Source: an uncultured Clostridium sp. (GTDB lineage Bacteria > Bacillota > Clostridia > Clostridiales > Clostridiaceae). From it: a DNA stretch of 64,000 bases. Of this stretch, positions 7,993 to 15,187 are shown piece by piece; position 1 is the stretch's first letter; every line of letters starts with the position of its first letter. The stretch is from assembly GCA_934755305.1 (NCBI GenBank), contig CAKVLD010000008.1:29146-93145 (forward strand), written 5' to 3'. Under the pieces are notes generated by a model. The model ran no database searches and had not been told where the DNA came from. It saw only the letters and a list, made by a program, of their open reading frames with translations. The position numbers and the translations under genes were made by a program.

Positions 7993-8652
7993 TTATTTTT
8001 TTATATTTTTTCTATCCTTTATTTTTAAATAAAAAACATGAATTCCAGTTATACCAAAAAGGAATATCAAAGAAGCTAGAAACATACATAAACCATCAAA
8101 TACTTCATTTTCTTGTATTTTTTTAGAAATTATAATTCCAAAAGCTACTCCTGCTGAGCCCATACAACTTATTACCTTTTTATCTAACTTTAACTTTCTA
8201 AACCCTCTTAGCATCTTATGTCTTATATTTAATATAATTCCTACTACAACCCCTAAATATATTATTATGCTTAACACTACTATTAAATATCCACTGGTCT
8301 CATCCAACTTATCTAAAAATATATTTATTGATAGTATAAAATTTAAAATCGAACTAACAAAGAAGCTAATACCTTTATATAAGTCGAATAAAAACTCCAA
8401 CTTCTCCGGAAATATACATATTATTAGAGCCCAAATATTATAGACAGCTACTATAATTAAATACTTACTAAAACTATAATTAATAGTAATCTCATCATAC
8501 ATATATCTTTTATATAAAATTAATACACAATAATTAAAGATTGCAAAAATAAACATTAATGCAATTGTAACTTTTCTTACCTCTTCTTTATCTTTTTTTC
8601 TTAAATAAACTTTCATAAATTGTTTATTTAAATAACGTTTCTTTTTTTCCAC
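7993..8652 (-). CDS. Six-helix membrane protein, candidate immunity protein
   Basis: The 219-aa product starts with a basic cytosolic stretch, then shows about six hydrophobic segments (near residues 27-50, 64-83, 92-113, 121-144, 162-178, 188-210). No catalytic motif or known family was recognised. The start is GTG behind a GGGGGGAG ribosome site. It converges on the DUF1906/glycine-zipper gene across a shared terminator, with no other gene between. That makes a role in protecting the producer's membrane plausible but unproven. A transport or stress role cannot be excluded. Confidence 0.6.
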   Translation of the reverse strand: MEKKKRYLNKQFMKVYLRKKDKEEVRKVTIALMFIFAIFNYCVLILYKRYMYDEITINYSFSKYLIIVAVYNIWALIICIFPEKLEFLFDLYKGISFFVSSILNFILSINIFLDKLDETSGYLIVVLSIIIYLGVVVGIILNIRHKMLRGFRKLKLDKKVISCMGSAGVAFGIIISKKIQENEVFDGLCMFLASLIFLFGITGIHVFYLKIKDRKNIKK

Positions 8653-8699
8653 TTTTCTCCCCCCTTATTCATTTAAATATTGTAAACTTTGCATAACAT

Positions 8700-9083
8700 A
8701 GTATAACCAATCAATAGATAAATTGCAATTTAATGTATATAAGAGAGACAAACGAGGATATATTTTATTGAAAAATATAAGTACCTTAAAAGATATTGAA
8801 AAACAATTTTCAAAAAGAGCTGAAATATTTATGGAATCTACTGGACTATATCATATTCCACTTTATAATTACTTCAGTAAAAACAACTATAATTGTTATA
8901 TTATTAATCCAATACATACTAAGAACTTTGCTAAGCAAAGTATTAGAAAAGTTAAGAATGATAAAGTTGATTCATTGAGAATTGCACAATTAGCACAATC
9001 TCCAATGTTTTCAACTAATTCAATTTTTGATGAGCAGACTTTCTTATTAAAGAAACTTTGTAGAGAATATGATTCTCTAGTTA
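8700..9083 (+). pseudogene. IS110-family transposase, N-terminal remnant
   Basis: The open frame from about 8705 resembles the first third of IS110/IS492 transposases: MESTGLYHIPLYNYF, then NPIHTKNFAKQSIRKVKNDKVDSLRIAQLA and LKKLCREYDSLV. The family's catalytic DEDD N-terminal region is already degraded at its start, since a stop lies just upstream. Similarity ends near 9083, where sequence from another gene on the opposite strand begins. The element lacks its C-terminal half and is dead. Confidence 0.8.
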
Positions 9084-9084
9084 T

Positions 9085-9375
9085 TAATGCTGCCCAAGTT
9101 TTTGGTCCCACTATACCATCAACTTCCAGGTTCTTACATGCGCTTTGATAATTCATAATAGCTTGTTTAGTCTTACTACCAAATATTCCATCTACCTCTC
9201 CACAGTTCCAATTACCCCCATATGTATTGACCGCTATAAAATTCAAAGCTCTTTGTAAAAGAGTAACATACTCGCCACGTGAACCATATTGTAATACGGG
9301 AAACGTCTTCCAATCTTCTCCTAAAGCAATCGTACCTCTCATCGAAGTTTCTACAGCATTAGCCTTTTCTACTAT
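9085..9375 (-). pseudogene. Peptidoglycan-binding domain fragment
   Basis: On the minus strand the frame encodes one PG_binding_1 domain: LQYGSRGEYVTLLQRAL, then GEVDGIFGSKTKQAIMNYQ and LEVDGIVGPKTWAAL. This is the usual wall-anchoring unit of clostridial autolysins or phage-type lysins. The catalytic part is missing: ISLre2-like sequence joins it on one side (about 9375) and the IS110 remnant on the other (about 9083). The open frame continues through both junctions but is a chimera of remnants. The parent could have been a lysozyme or amidase. Confidence 0.75.
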
Positions 9376-9553
9376 AGAAACATGTCCTTTCTTTCGTGAG
9401 GTTCTATACAGTATCATTTATCAGAAAAATATGCACATTCTCCTGTAGGTTTGTTTTTATAATGAGTTCTATTATATATTACTACTATCTCTCCAAATAT
9501 AGTTGATAAAATCTTAGTTTCATTTTTTCAATTACTTGTTATATAATGTTCAT
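9375..9553 (-). pseudogene. ISLre2-family (UPF0236) transposase, N-terminal remnant
   Basis: From the ATG at 9553 the minus strand gives short, frame-broken pieces that align in order with the N-terminal region of UPF0236/ISLre2 transposases, common in Clostridium: KILSTIFGEIVVIYNRT, then YKNKPTGECAYFSDK, then after an in-frame TGA the HERK motif. Stops at 9414-9416 and near the start, plus missing codons between the first pieces, show it is dead. The body of the transposase is absent. Confidence 0.65.
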
Positions 9554-9554
9554 T

Positions 9555-9618
9555 AGATTAGCTCCTTTCGTATGTTTATTTTGGTAGTTAATTTAATAAT
9601 AAAATATGGAGCTAATCT
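9555..9618 (-). repeat. 11-bp inverted repeat covering the ISLre2 ribosome site
   Basis: AGATTAGCTCC (9555-9565) and GGAGCTAATCT (9608-9618) are perfect reverse complements 42 nt apart. On the minus strand the second arm contains the ribosome site AAAGGAG just before the ATG of the ISLre2 remnant. Read-through RNA would therefore fold and hide the start. This fits the way insertion sequences avoid expression from outside promoters. Confidence 0.5.
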
Positions 9619-9698
9619 CTTTTATTTTTTACAGTAATTTTACACTAAGGTACTTTTCGTTTTCCTTATTTCAGAAATAAGATAAATTCAAGACCAAC

Positions 9699-10562
9699 CT
9701 ATCTCATATCCTTATTTGCACTAATCTTAACAACTTCTTCTAACGTTATATTGCCATATTCCCCAAGAGCTTCTAAAAGCTCATCTTCATTTAATATTTT
9801 TAATACCTTTAATTCATCATCTAAAATATAAAAAGAATTAAACTTATTTTTATCTATTAAATTTAAAACTCTAACTAAATTCAATTTATAATAAACAGAT
9901 ACTGTTTTATTTTCTAAATAACTATATTTAACTAGTTTTCTTCGTTTTCTAAATATGTTTCCCATTAACAAATACACTGTTCTATCCCTTTCTAGGAATG
10001 TTGTATATGTTAATAACAAGGCTGCTAGCAATAAGCTAAAATTAACTCTATGTATATAAATTGTTAAATAAAATAAAATAAGCATTGTTATTGATACTCC
10101 AAAACTTATGCTTATTAATATATTCTTCGCCTTTTTATACAATAATCTTTTACCTAAAATAACTTCATACAGCCTTATCCCATCTAAAGGATAAGCCGGT
10201 AACATATTAAAGAAAACTAGCCCTATATTTATACTAATACTACTATCTAAATAAGAAACATTAAATTTTTCTCTAATTAACCACAGTATTATAAAAGCTA
10301 CTAAATTAAACAAAGGACCAGATGAAAATATCATCAAAGTTTCTCTATCATTAATGTCATCTAAATCTTTTAATTCCGCCTTAACTCCAGTAACATTTAT
10401 ACTCATGTTATATAAATCCACATTGTACTTTTTAGCAACTATAATATGAACTAATTCATGCAATATGGCCCAGGTAAAACCTAAAAGTATCTTTTTATAA
10501 ATACACCCTATAACTATCAAAATAACAAACTCTAATAGAAATATCTTTTTGTTTTTTTTCAT
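9699..10562 (-). CDS. spoIVFB: SpoIVFB-type site-2 intramembrane metalloprotease (M50)
   Basis: The 287-aa polytopic protein has the zinc motif HELVH at residues 35-39 inside a membrane helix. The second metal motif appears as MLPAYPLDGIR near residues 112-122. In Bacillus, SpoIVFB cleaves pro-sigma-K in the mother cell after engulfment. A CBS-like soluble tail follows the helices, as in the SpoIVFB subfamily. The preceding gene encodes the SpoIVFA-like partner and ends 36 nt upstream. Its place at the end of the maf-radC-mre-min cluster matches the Bacillus order and supports the name. Confidence 0.88.
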   Translation of the reverse strand: MKKNKKIFLLEFVILIVIGCIYKKILLGFTWAILHELVHIIVAKKYNVDLYNMSINVTGVKAELKDLDDINDRETLMIFSSGPLFNLVAFIILWLIREKFNVSYLDSSISINIGLVFFNMLPAYPLDGIRLYEVILGKRLLYKKAKNILISISFGVSITMLILFYLTIYIHRVNFSLLLAALLLTYTTFLERDRTVYLLMGNIFRKRRKLVKYSYLENKTVSVYYKLNLVRVLNLIDKNKFNSFYILDDELKVLKILNEDELLEALGEYGNITLEEVVKISANKDMR

Positions 10563-10597
10563 ACAATACTCCTATTATATTGATTTATTTAAACCTT

Positions 10598-11374
10598 TTA
10601 TAAACTTGATAAATCAAGCATATCCTTTGGATTCTTTTCACTTCCCATATAAATTATTTTATAAATAACTCCTTTTGATTTTAAGGATTCAATTCTTCCT
10701 GTTTTACCTATGGTATCTCCTCTTTTTACTTTATCTCCTTCTTCTACATTAATCTCTGAAATTAAACCATAATATGTTTCTACACCATTTCCATGATCTA
10801 TAAGTATATATTTATCATCATCTTTAGATAACTCTTTTACAGTTCCATCATAACTTGCAACAACGTCTAAAGCTTCATCTGATACTATAGCTATAGTATT
10901 TTCCTTTAGTTTATAATCTTCTACTTTTCCATTAATAGGTGTTATATATTCTGACTTTATTGCATCCTTTAAACTTTGCCCCCCTGTTACATAACACTTA
11001 GCTTCATCAACATAATCCAAAATCATCTCTTTATAATTTCCATTCTCAGGTAAATTTATAGATTTTACTGCATCTATCAATTCATAATTATCATTAACCT
11101 TTTCTTTAGCTAAATTATAAATATCGTTAGCTTCCTTTACTGGGACAAATTTAACTATAGCTATTAACATCAATAATATACAAGAACCTGATAATTGCCA
11201 AATAAATTGTTTTATTAACTTTTGAGGAAAATTATTTTTTAAATTGCTATTTGTAGCTCTTTTAGGTTCATTATATCCACTATCTATTGAACCAATTCTT
11301 GTATATCTAGCTCTTGATACACCATTTTTTGCATTGTTGTAGTATCTCTCATATTGTGCTCTATAATCTCCCAT
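10598..11374 (-). CDS. spoIVFA: SpoIVFA-like M23-fold membrane protein
   Basis: Start chosen at the ATG at 11374 (MGDYRAQYERYY), which has AGGAGG 6 nt upstream; 258 aa. A basic cytosolic part is followed by one membrane helix (FIWQLSGSCILLMLIAIVKF) and an outside domain. Its end has the LytM/M23 fold: ILIDHGNGVETYYGLI, then VKRGDTIGKTG. The catalytic metal ligands of active M23 enzymes are not complete. SpoIVFA in Bacillus holds and inhibits SpoIVFB, and the neighbouring spoIVFB gene fits that role. Confidence 0.78.
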   Translation of the reverse strand: MGDYRAQYERYYNNAKNGVSRARYTRIGSIDSGYNEPKRATNSNLKNNFPQKLIKQFIWQLSGSCILLMLIAIVKFVPVKEANDIYNLAKEKVNDNYELIDAVKSINLPENGNYKEMILDYVDEAKCYVTGGQSLKDAIKSEYITPINGKVEDYKLKENTIAIVSDEALDVVASYDGTVKELSKDDDKYILIDHGNGVETYYGLISEINVEEGDKVKRGDTIGKTGRIESLKSKGVIYKIIYMGSEKNPKDMLDLSSL

Positions 11375-11449
11375 CTCTATCCTCCTATAAGTTCTATAGT
11401 AAATTATATTTTTAAACACAATAATTTATGAATTCTTTAACAAATATAA

Positions 11450-11495
11450 AAAAAGAAACTATATAAAGACTTAATCTTAAACATAGTTTCTTTTT
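11450..11495. terminator. mgsA terminator, bidirectional
   Basis: AAAAAGAAACTAT (11451-11463) pairs with ATAGTTTCTTTTT (11483-11495). A-rich and T-rich flanks allow termination in either direction. It lies 13 nt after the mgsA stop and separates the mgsA unit from spoIVFA. Confidence 0.75.
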
Positions 11496-11508
11496 ACAAA
11501 TTATATAA

Positions 11509-11871
11509 CTATCTTACTGTTTGTATTAATAACTTAGCTGTACCTATATTAGTTGCTATTGGTACACAATGTACATCACATACTCTAATAAGAGCTGATA
11601 CATCAGGTTCATGTGGTTGTGCAGTTAATGGATCTCTTAAAAAGATTACAAAGTCAACTTTTCCTTCTGCTATTTTTCCACCTATTTCTTGATCTCCACC
11701 ATATGGCCCTGATAAATATCGTTTTACATCTAAGCCTGTTGCTTCATGTATCTTTAATCCTGTAGTTCCTGTTGCTATAAGCTCATGCTTTGATAATACT
11801 TCCTTATTTTCTTCAGCAAATTTAATAATTTCTTCCTTTTTTCCATCATGTGCTATTAAAGCTATTTTCAT
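11509..11871 (-). CDS. mgsA: Methylglyoxal synthase
   Basis: It converts dihydroxyacetone phosphate to methylglyoxal and phosphate, a bypass that frees phosphate when glycolysis stalls. The 120-aa length is typical. Conserved parts are visible: ALIAHDGKK at the start, the phosphate-binding [21 protein letters not shown], and the catalytic-loop [15 protein letters not shown] with the key aspartate and histidine. It follows rodA after 12 nt and is probably in the min-rodA operon. A terminator lies directly behind it. Confidence 0.95.
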   Translation of the reverse strand: MKIALIAHDGKKEEIIKFAEENKEVLSKHELIATGTTGLKIHEATGLDVKRYLSGPYGGDQEIGGKIAEGKVDFVIFLRDPLTAQPHEPDVSALIRVCDVHCVPIATNIGTAKLLIQTVR

Positions 11872-11883
11872 AAATTCATCCCC

Positions 11884-13047
11884 TTAAAAGTGTATTTTTT
11901 TCTTTCTCATGCCAATATTCAGAACTATAGCTACTGCCATAGTTATTGTAAGAAGAGAACTTCCTCCATAGCTTATTAAAGGTAATGTGATACCTGTAAT
12001 AGGTAGTAAACCTATATTCATCCCAATATTTTGTGTAATTGCAAATAGAAAATATGAAACCATTCCTACGCATATTAATGAAGCAAATCTATCCTTTGCA
12101 CTTCGTGCTATAGCAATCATTCTACTAATTAGCACTCCATATAAGAATAGTAAAAATATTGCCCCTAAAAATCCCCATTGTTCAGCTATAGCTGAAAATA
12201 TAAAGTCTGTTTGTATTTCTGGAACATGAGTACCAGCATAACCCGGCGCAACATCTGGATCCATGCTTGGATTTGCTCCTGTAAATCCTCCAGAACCTAT
12301 CCCTATCAATGCTTGCCCTAACTGATATCCTGTGTCAGACTCATCTGAATCTGTACTCATAAACGATATTATTCTTGATTTTTGATGTGGTAATATAAGT
12401 CCTGAATTCCATAATATTATCACAGCTAAGAATAAGGCCATAAAACCACCATTTATTATTCTTTTATCTAATCCAGCTATAAATAGCATTCCAAGTACTA
12501 TAAAGAAACATACCATACTCATTCCCATATCTGGCTGGATTACTATTAATCCAACTGGAATTAAACAATAAACAGCTATTTTAAATAAATTTTTTATATT
12601 ATTTATCTCATAATCCATCTCATCTATTATCTTAGATAGCATAAGAATTATAGAGAATTTAGCAAATTCAGCTGGCTGAAGTTTCATTACCCCTAGATTA
12701 ATCCAACCACGAGCACCATTTACTTTTATACCTACACCAGGTATCCATACTAGAATAAGCAGTAACACTGATCCCCAATATATCAAAGGAATATATCTAT
12801 ATAGAGCTCTGTAATCAATAGCTACTAGAAAGTATAAAGCAACCATTGAAATTCCAAACCATATAGCCTGTTTTTTGGCAAAATAAAATGGACTGAGACC
12901 ATTACTTCCACCTTTAGTCGCTAAATATATATTTAATATTCCATATAGAACCAAACATATTAAAGAGGCTAATAGAGCTTTATCTATATCTCTTATTAAT
13001 CTAAAATCTAATTTATATCTACTAAAAAAATTTCTTTCTCTATTCAA
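11884..13047 (-). CDS. rodA: RodA/FtsW-family peptidoglycan glycosyltransferase (SEDS)
   Basis: The 387-aa SEDS protein has about ten membrane helices. Family patterns visible are GARGWINLG, LQPAEFAKFS, the Asp-containing loop GYQLGQALIGIGSGGFTG, and the C-terminal LPLISYGGSS. SEDS proteins polymerise lipid II and work with a class B PBP; here two PBP2 genes lie upstream. The start is TTG with GGAGGTG 5 nt upstream. It stands between minE and mgsA, so RodA rather than the division-specific FtsW or SpoVE is the likelier identity. Confidence 0.88.
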   Translation of the reverse strand: MNRERNFFSRYKLDFRLIRDIDKALLASLICLVLYGILNIYLATKGGSNGLSPFYFAKKQAIWFGISMVALYFLVAIDYRALYRYIPLIYWGSVLLLILVWIPGVGIKVNGARGWINLGVMKLQPAEFAKFSIILMLSKIIDEMDYEINNIKNLFKIAVYCLIPVGLIVIQPDMGMSMVCFFIVLGMLFIAGLDKRIINGGFMALFLAVIILWNSGLILPHQKSRIISFMSTDSDESDTGYQLGQALIGIGSGGFTGANPSMDPDVAPGYAGTHVPEIQTDFIFSAIAEQWGFLGAIFLLFLYGVLISRMIAIARSAKDRFASLICVGMVSYFLFAITQNIGMNIGLLPITGITLPLISYGGSSLLTITMAVAIVLNIGMRKKKIHF

Positions 13048-13183
13048 TTGTACACCTCCAATTTATACAAATAACATAATAATTATATATTATTATTGTT
13101 TTTTTCTCTATATTAAAACGACAATATACCAAAAAATAATATTTTTTTAATATTTTTTTGTAAGTTGTACTATACGTTAAAGA

Positions 13184-13225
13184 ACACCAAAACATTATGT
13201 CAATTAAACCATAATGTTTTGGTGT
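13184..13225 (-). terminator. 16-bp perfect hairpin after minE
   Basis: ACACCAAAACATTATG (13184-13199) and CATAATGTTTTGGTGT (13210-13225) pair perfectly around 10 nt. It lies 10 nt past the minE stop. The outside flank on the minus strand has only a short T stretch, so it may slow rather than fully stop transcription into rodA. Confidence 0.65.
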
Positions 13226-13234
13226 CCTTCTATT

Positions 13235-13504
13235 TTATCTTCCTCTTACTCCTTTAATAGGAATATTAGCAACTATAGATGAACCTACCTCCCCTGCAAC
13301 ATCATCACTTTTAGTTACTGCTATTTCAACATCATCTGCTTGAATTTCTATATATTTAGATAGCACCTCTAATATTTCTTTTCTCATATTTTCTAGAGTT
13401 TCTGATGGAATTTCACCTCTATCATGTATTAAGATTAATCTTAATCTATCCTTCGCTACATCCTTAGGTTTTTGCTTACCGCCTAAACTTCCAAAAATAC
13501 CCAT
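13235..13504 (-). CDS. minE: Cell division topological specificity factor MinE
   Basis: The 89-aa length and pattern match MinE: a short N-terminal amphipathic part, then KDRLRLILIHDRGEI, the MinD-contact region, and a C-terminal dimer domain with VLSKYIEIQADDVEIAV. MinE stimulates MinD ATPase and drives pole-to-pole oscillation so that division stays at mid-cell. It is 14 nt downstream of minD, in the usual C-D-E order. Clostridia keep MinE, whereas Bacillus subtilis uses DivIVA/MinJ. Confidence 0.93.
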   Translation of the reverse strand: MGIFGSLGGKQKPKDVAKDRLRLILIHDRGEIPSETLENMRKEILEVLSKYIEIQADDVEIAVTKSDDVAGEVGSSIVANIPIKGVRGR

Positions 13505-13518
13505 TGCATCTATACCTC

Positions 13519-14319
13519 CTATTTACGCCCAAATAGCTTTTTTAAAGATCCTAAGAAACCAGTTGATTCAGTTCCTAATTCCATTAGAGGTACATCTTCA
13601 CCAGTAATTCTTTTTGCTATATTCTTAAAAGCTTGACCTGCTTTAGCGCCATCTTCTAATACTATTGGTTCTCCTTTATTAGTTGATACAGTTATATTTT
13701 TATCATCTGGAACTACACCTAAAAGTTTTACTGATAATGTTTCTATTATATCAGATACATCTAACATATCTCCTCTTTTAGCCATATCATAATTTAATCT
13801 ATTTACAACAACTTGATGATCATCTAAACCTTTAGCATCAAGTTTTCCTATTACTCTATCAGCATCTCTTACTGATGTTATTTCTGGATTTACTACTACT
13901 ACTGCTCTATCAGCTCCTACAACAGCATTTTCAAATCCTTGTTCTATTCCTGCTGGAGAATCTATTAATACATAATCAAATTCTTCTTTTAATTCATTTA
14001 CTAACTTTAACATTTCTTCAGGACTTATATCATTTTTATCCTTTGTTTGTGCTGTTGGAAGTAAAAATAAATTATTAGAAAATCTCTTATCCTTTATTAA
14101 TGCTTGCTTTAACCTACATCTTCCTTCTAATGCGTCTATTAAAGTATATACTATTCTATTTTCTAATCCCATTAATACGTCTAAGTTTCTTAGACCTGTA
14201 TCTCCATCTACAACAACTACTCTCTTTCCTAAAGCTGCTAGAGCCGTTCCTATATTTGCTGTAGTTGTAGTTTTTCCTACTCCACCTTTACCTGATGTAA
14301 TTACTACTGATACTCCCAT
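13519..14319 (-). CDS. minD: Septum site-determining ATPase MinD
   Basis: The deviant Walker A motif GKGGVGKTTT stands at residues 10-19, and DSPAGIEQG forms the switch II/Walker B region. The protein is 266 aa. The C-terminal tail GFLGSLKKLFGRK is an amphipathic membrane-targeting helix. ATP-bound MinD dimers sit on the membrane, recruit MinC to block FtsZ at the poles, and are released by MinE. It lies between minC and minE. Confidence 0.96.
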   Translation of the reverse strand: MGVSVVITSGKGGVGKTTTTANIGTALAALGKRVVVVDGDTGLRNLDVLMGLENRIVYTLIDALEGRCRLKQALIKDKRFSNNLFLLPTAQTKDKNDISPEEMLKLVNELKEEFDYVLIDSPAGIEQGFENAVVGADRAVVVVNPEITSVRDADRVIGKLDAKGLDDHQVVVNRLNYDMAKRGDMLDVSDIIETLSVKLLGVVPDDKNITVSTNKGEPIVLEDGAKAGQAFKNIAKRITGEDVPLMELGTESTGFLGSLKKLFGRK

Positions 14320-14339
14320 TTTATTCTTCCCTCCATAAA

Positions 14340-14990
14340 TTAATATATATATTTATTTGTTAAATAAGGTTCTACAATAATAGCCCCATCTTTCACCTTT
14401 GCAACTTCTGGATACTTAGGTTCTTGATAATCATCTGGGGAAATAGTTATTATATTTCCTATCTTAAGTATTTCTGGTTTAAGCGAAAATGCTGCTATTA
14501 TAGCTTTATTATTTCCATTATTACCTGCAAAAACATTACCTCTTATGCTACCTAATACTATTATGTTTCCTGTTGCATACACTTCTGCACCACTATTTAT
14601 ATCTCCAATAATAACTATATTACCGTGATATTTTATACATTGGCCTCCTCTTACAGTTTTTCTTAAAAACTTTGTCTTTCCTTCGTGTATACCACTAAAT
14701 ACCTTTGGGTCCTTTTCTTTTTCATTTTGTGATATATCTTCAATAATTATTTCCTTAACTCCTATTTTTTCTAAAACTATTTCCTTTAATTTTATCATAT
14801 CTTTTTCATTTATTGATGATATATCTATAGTTATGTACAATGTTGAATTCTTATAGAATTTCTTACCTTTGGATAATTTTTCAGTAAGCAAAGCTAACAT
14901 CTCATCAAACCCACCAAATTTACCAATATCAACTATTGCATTTAAACCATTTTTATTGCCTTTTATAATTACTCCACTATTATTCTCCAT
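14340..14990 (-). CDS. minC: Septum formation inhibitor MinC
   Basis: At 216 aa it shows the two MinC domains. The N-terminal FtsZ-inhibiting part runs to about residue 100. The C-terminal beta-helix is marked by RGGQCIKYHGNIVIIGDINSG then GNIIVLGSIRG and VFAG, the surface that binds MinD. It leads the minCDE genes, about 100 nt downstream of the pbp2 terminator region, so a separate promoter is likely. Confidence 0.94.
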   Translation of the reverse strand: MENNSGVIIKGNKNGLNAIVDIGKFGGFDEMLALLTEKLSKGKKFYKNSTLYITIDISSINEKDMIKLKEIVLEKIGVKEIIIEDISQNEKEKDPKVFSGIHEGKTKFLRKTVRGGQCIKYHGNIVIIGDINSGAEVYATGNIIVLGSIRGNVFAGNNGNNKAIIAAFSLKPEILKIGNIITISPDDYQEPKYPEVAKVKDGAIIVEPYLTNKYIY

Positions 14991-15090
14991 TGGTTACCCT
15001 CCACCAATATTTATGTTTAATGCTATTTTACTTATATCTTTATTATTTTCTAATCTATGTTTTTCCTTATAATTATAACATTATTGATAT

Positions 15091-15121
15091 AAAAAGAGTA
15101 TCCCAATTCGATACTCTTTTT
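15091..15121 (-). terminator. Terminator of the mre-pbp2 operon
   Basis: AAAAAGAGTATC (15091-15102) pairs with GATACTCTTTTT (15110-15121) around 7 nt, with T residues in both directions. It stands between the stop of the distal PBP2 (15188) and minC, so the mre and min parts are separate transcription units. Confidence 0.8.
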
Positions 15122-15187
15122 CATATTTAATGTATTTTATTAATAAATACTATTTATTTTATTAATTTTTCTATTAAAGTATTTTTA

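Noticed and set aside
8896..9417. A 173-aa minus-strand frame that looks like one protein
   Set aside because: It is a chimera: ISLre2 remnant, then a peptidoglycan-binding domain, then antisense of the IS110 remnant. Only the middle part is a true domain.
9665..9681. Hairpin CTTATTTC-A-GAAATAAG as spoIVFB terminator
   Set aside because: The loop of one base is too small and no T run follows on the minus strand.
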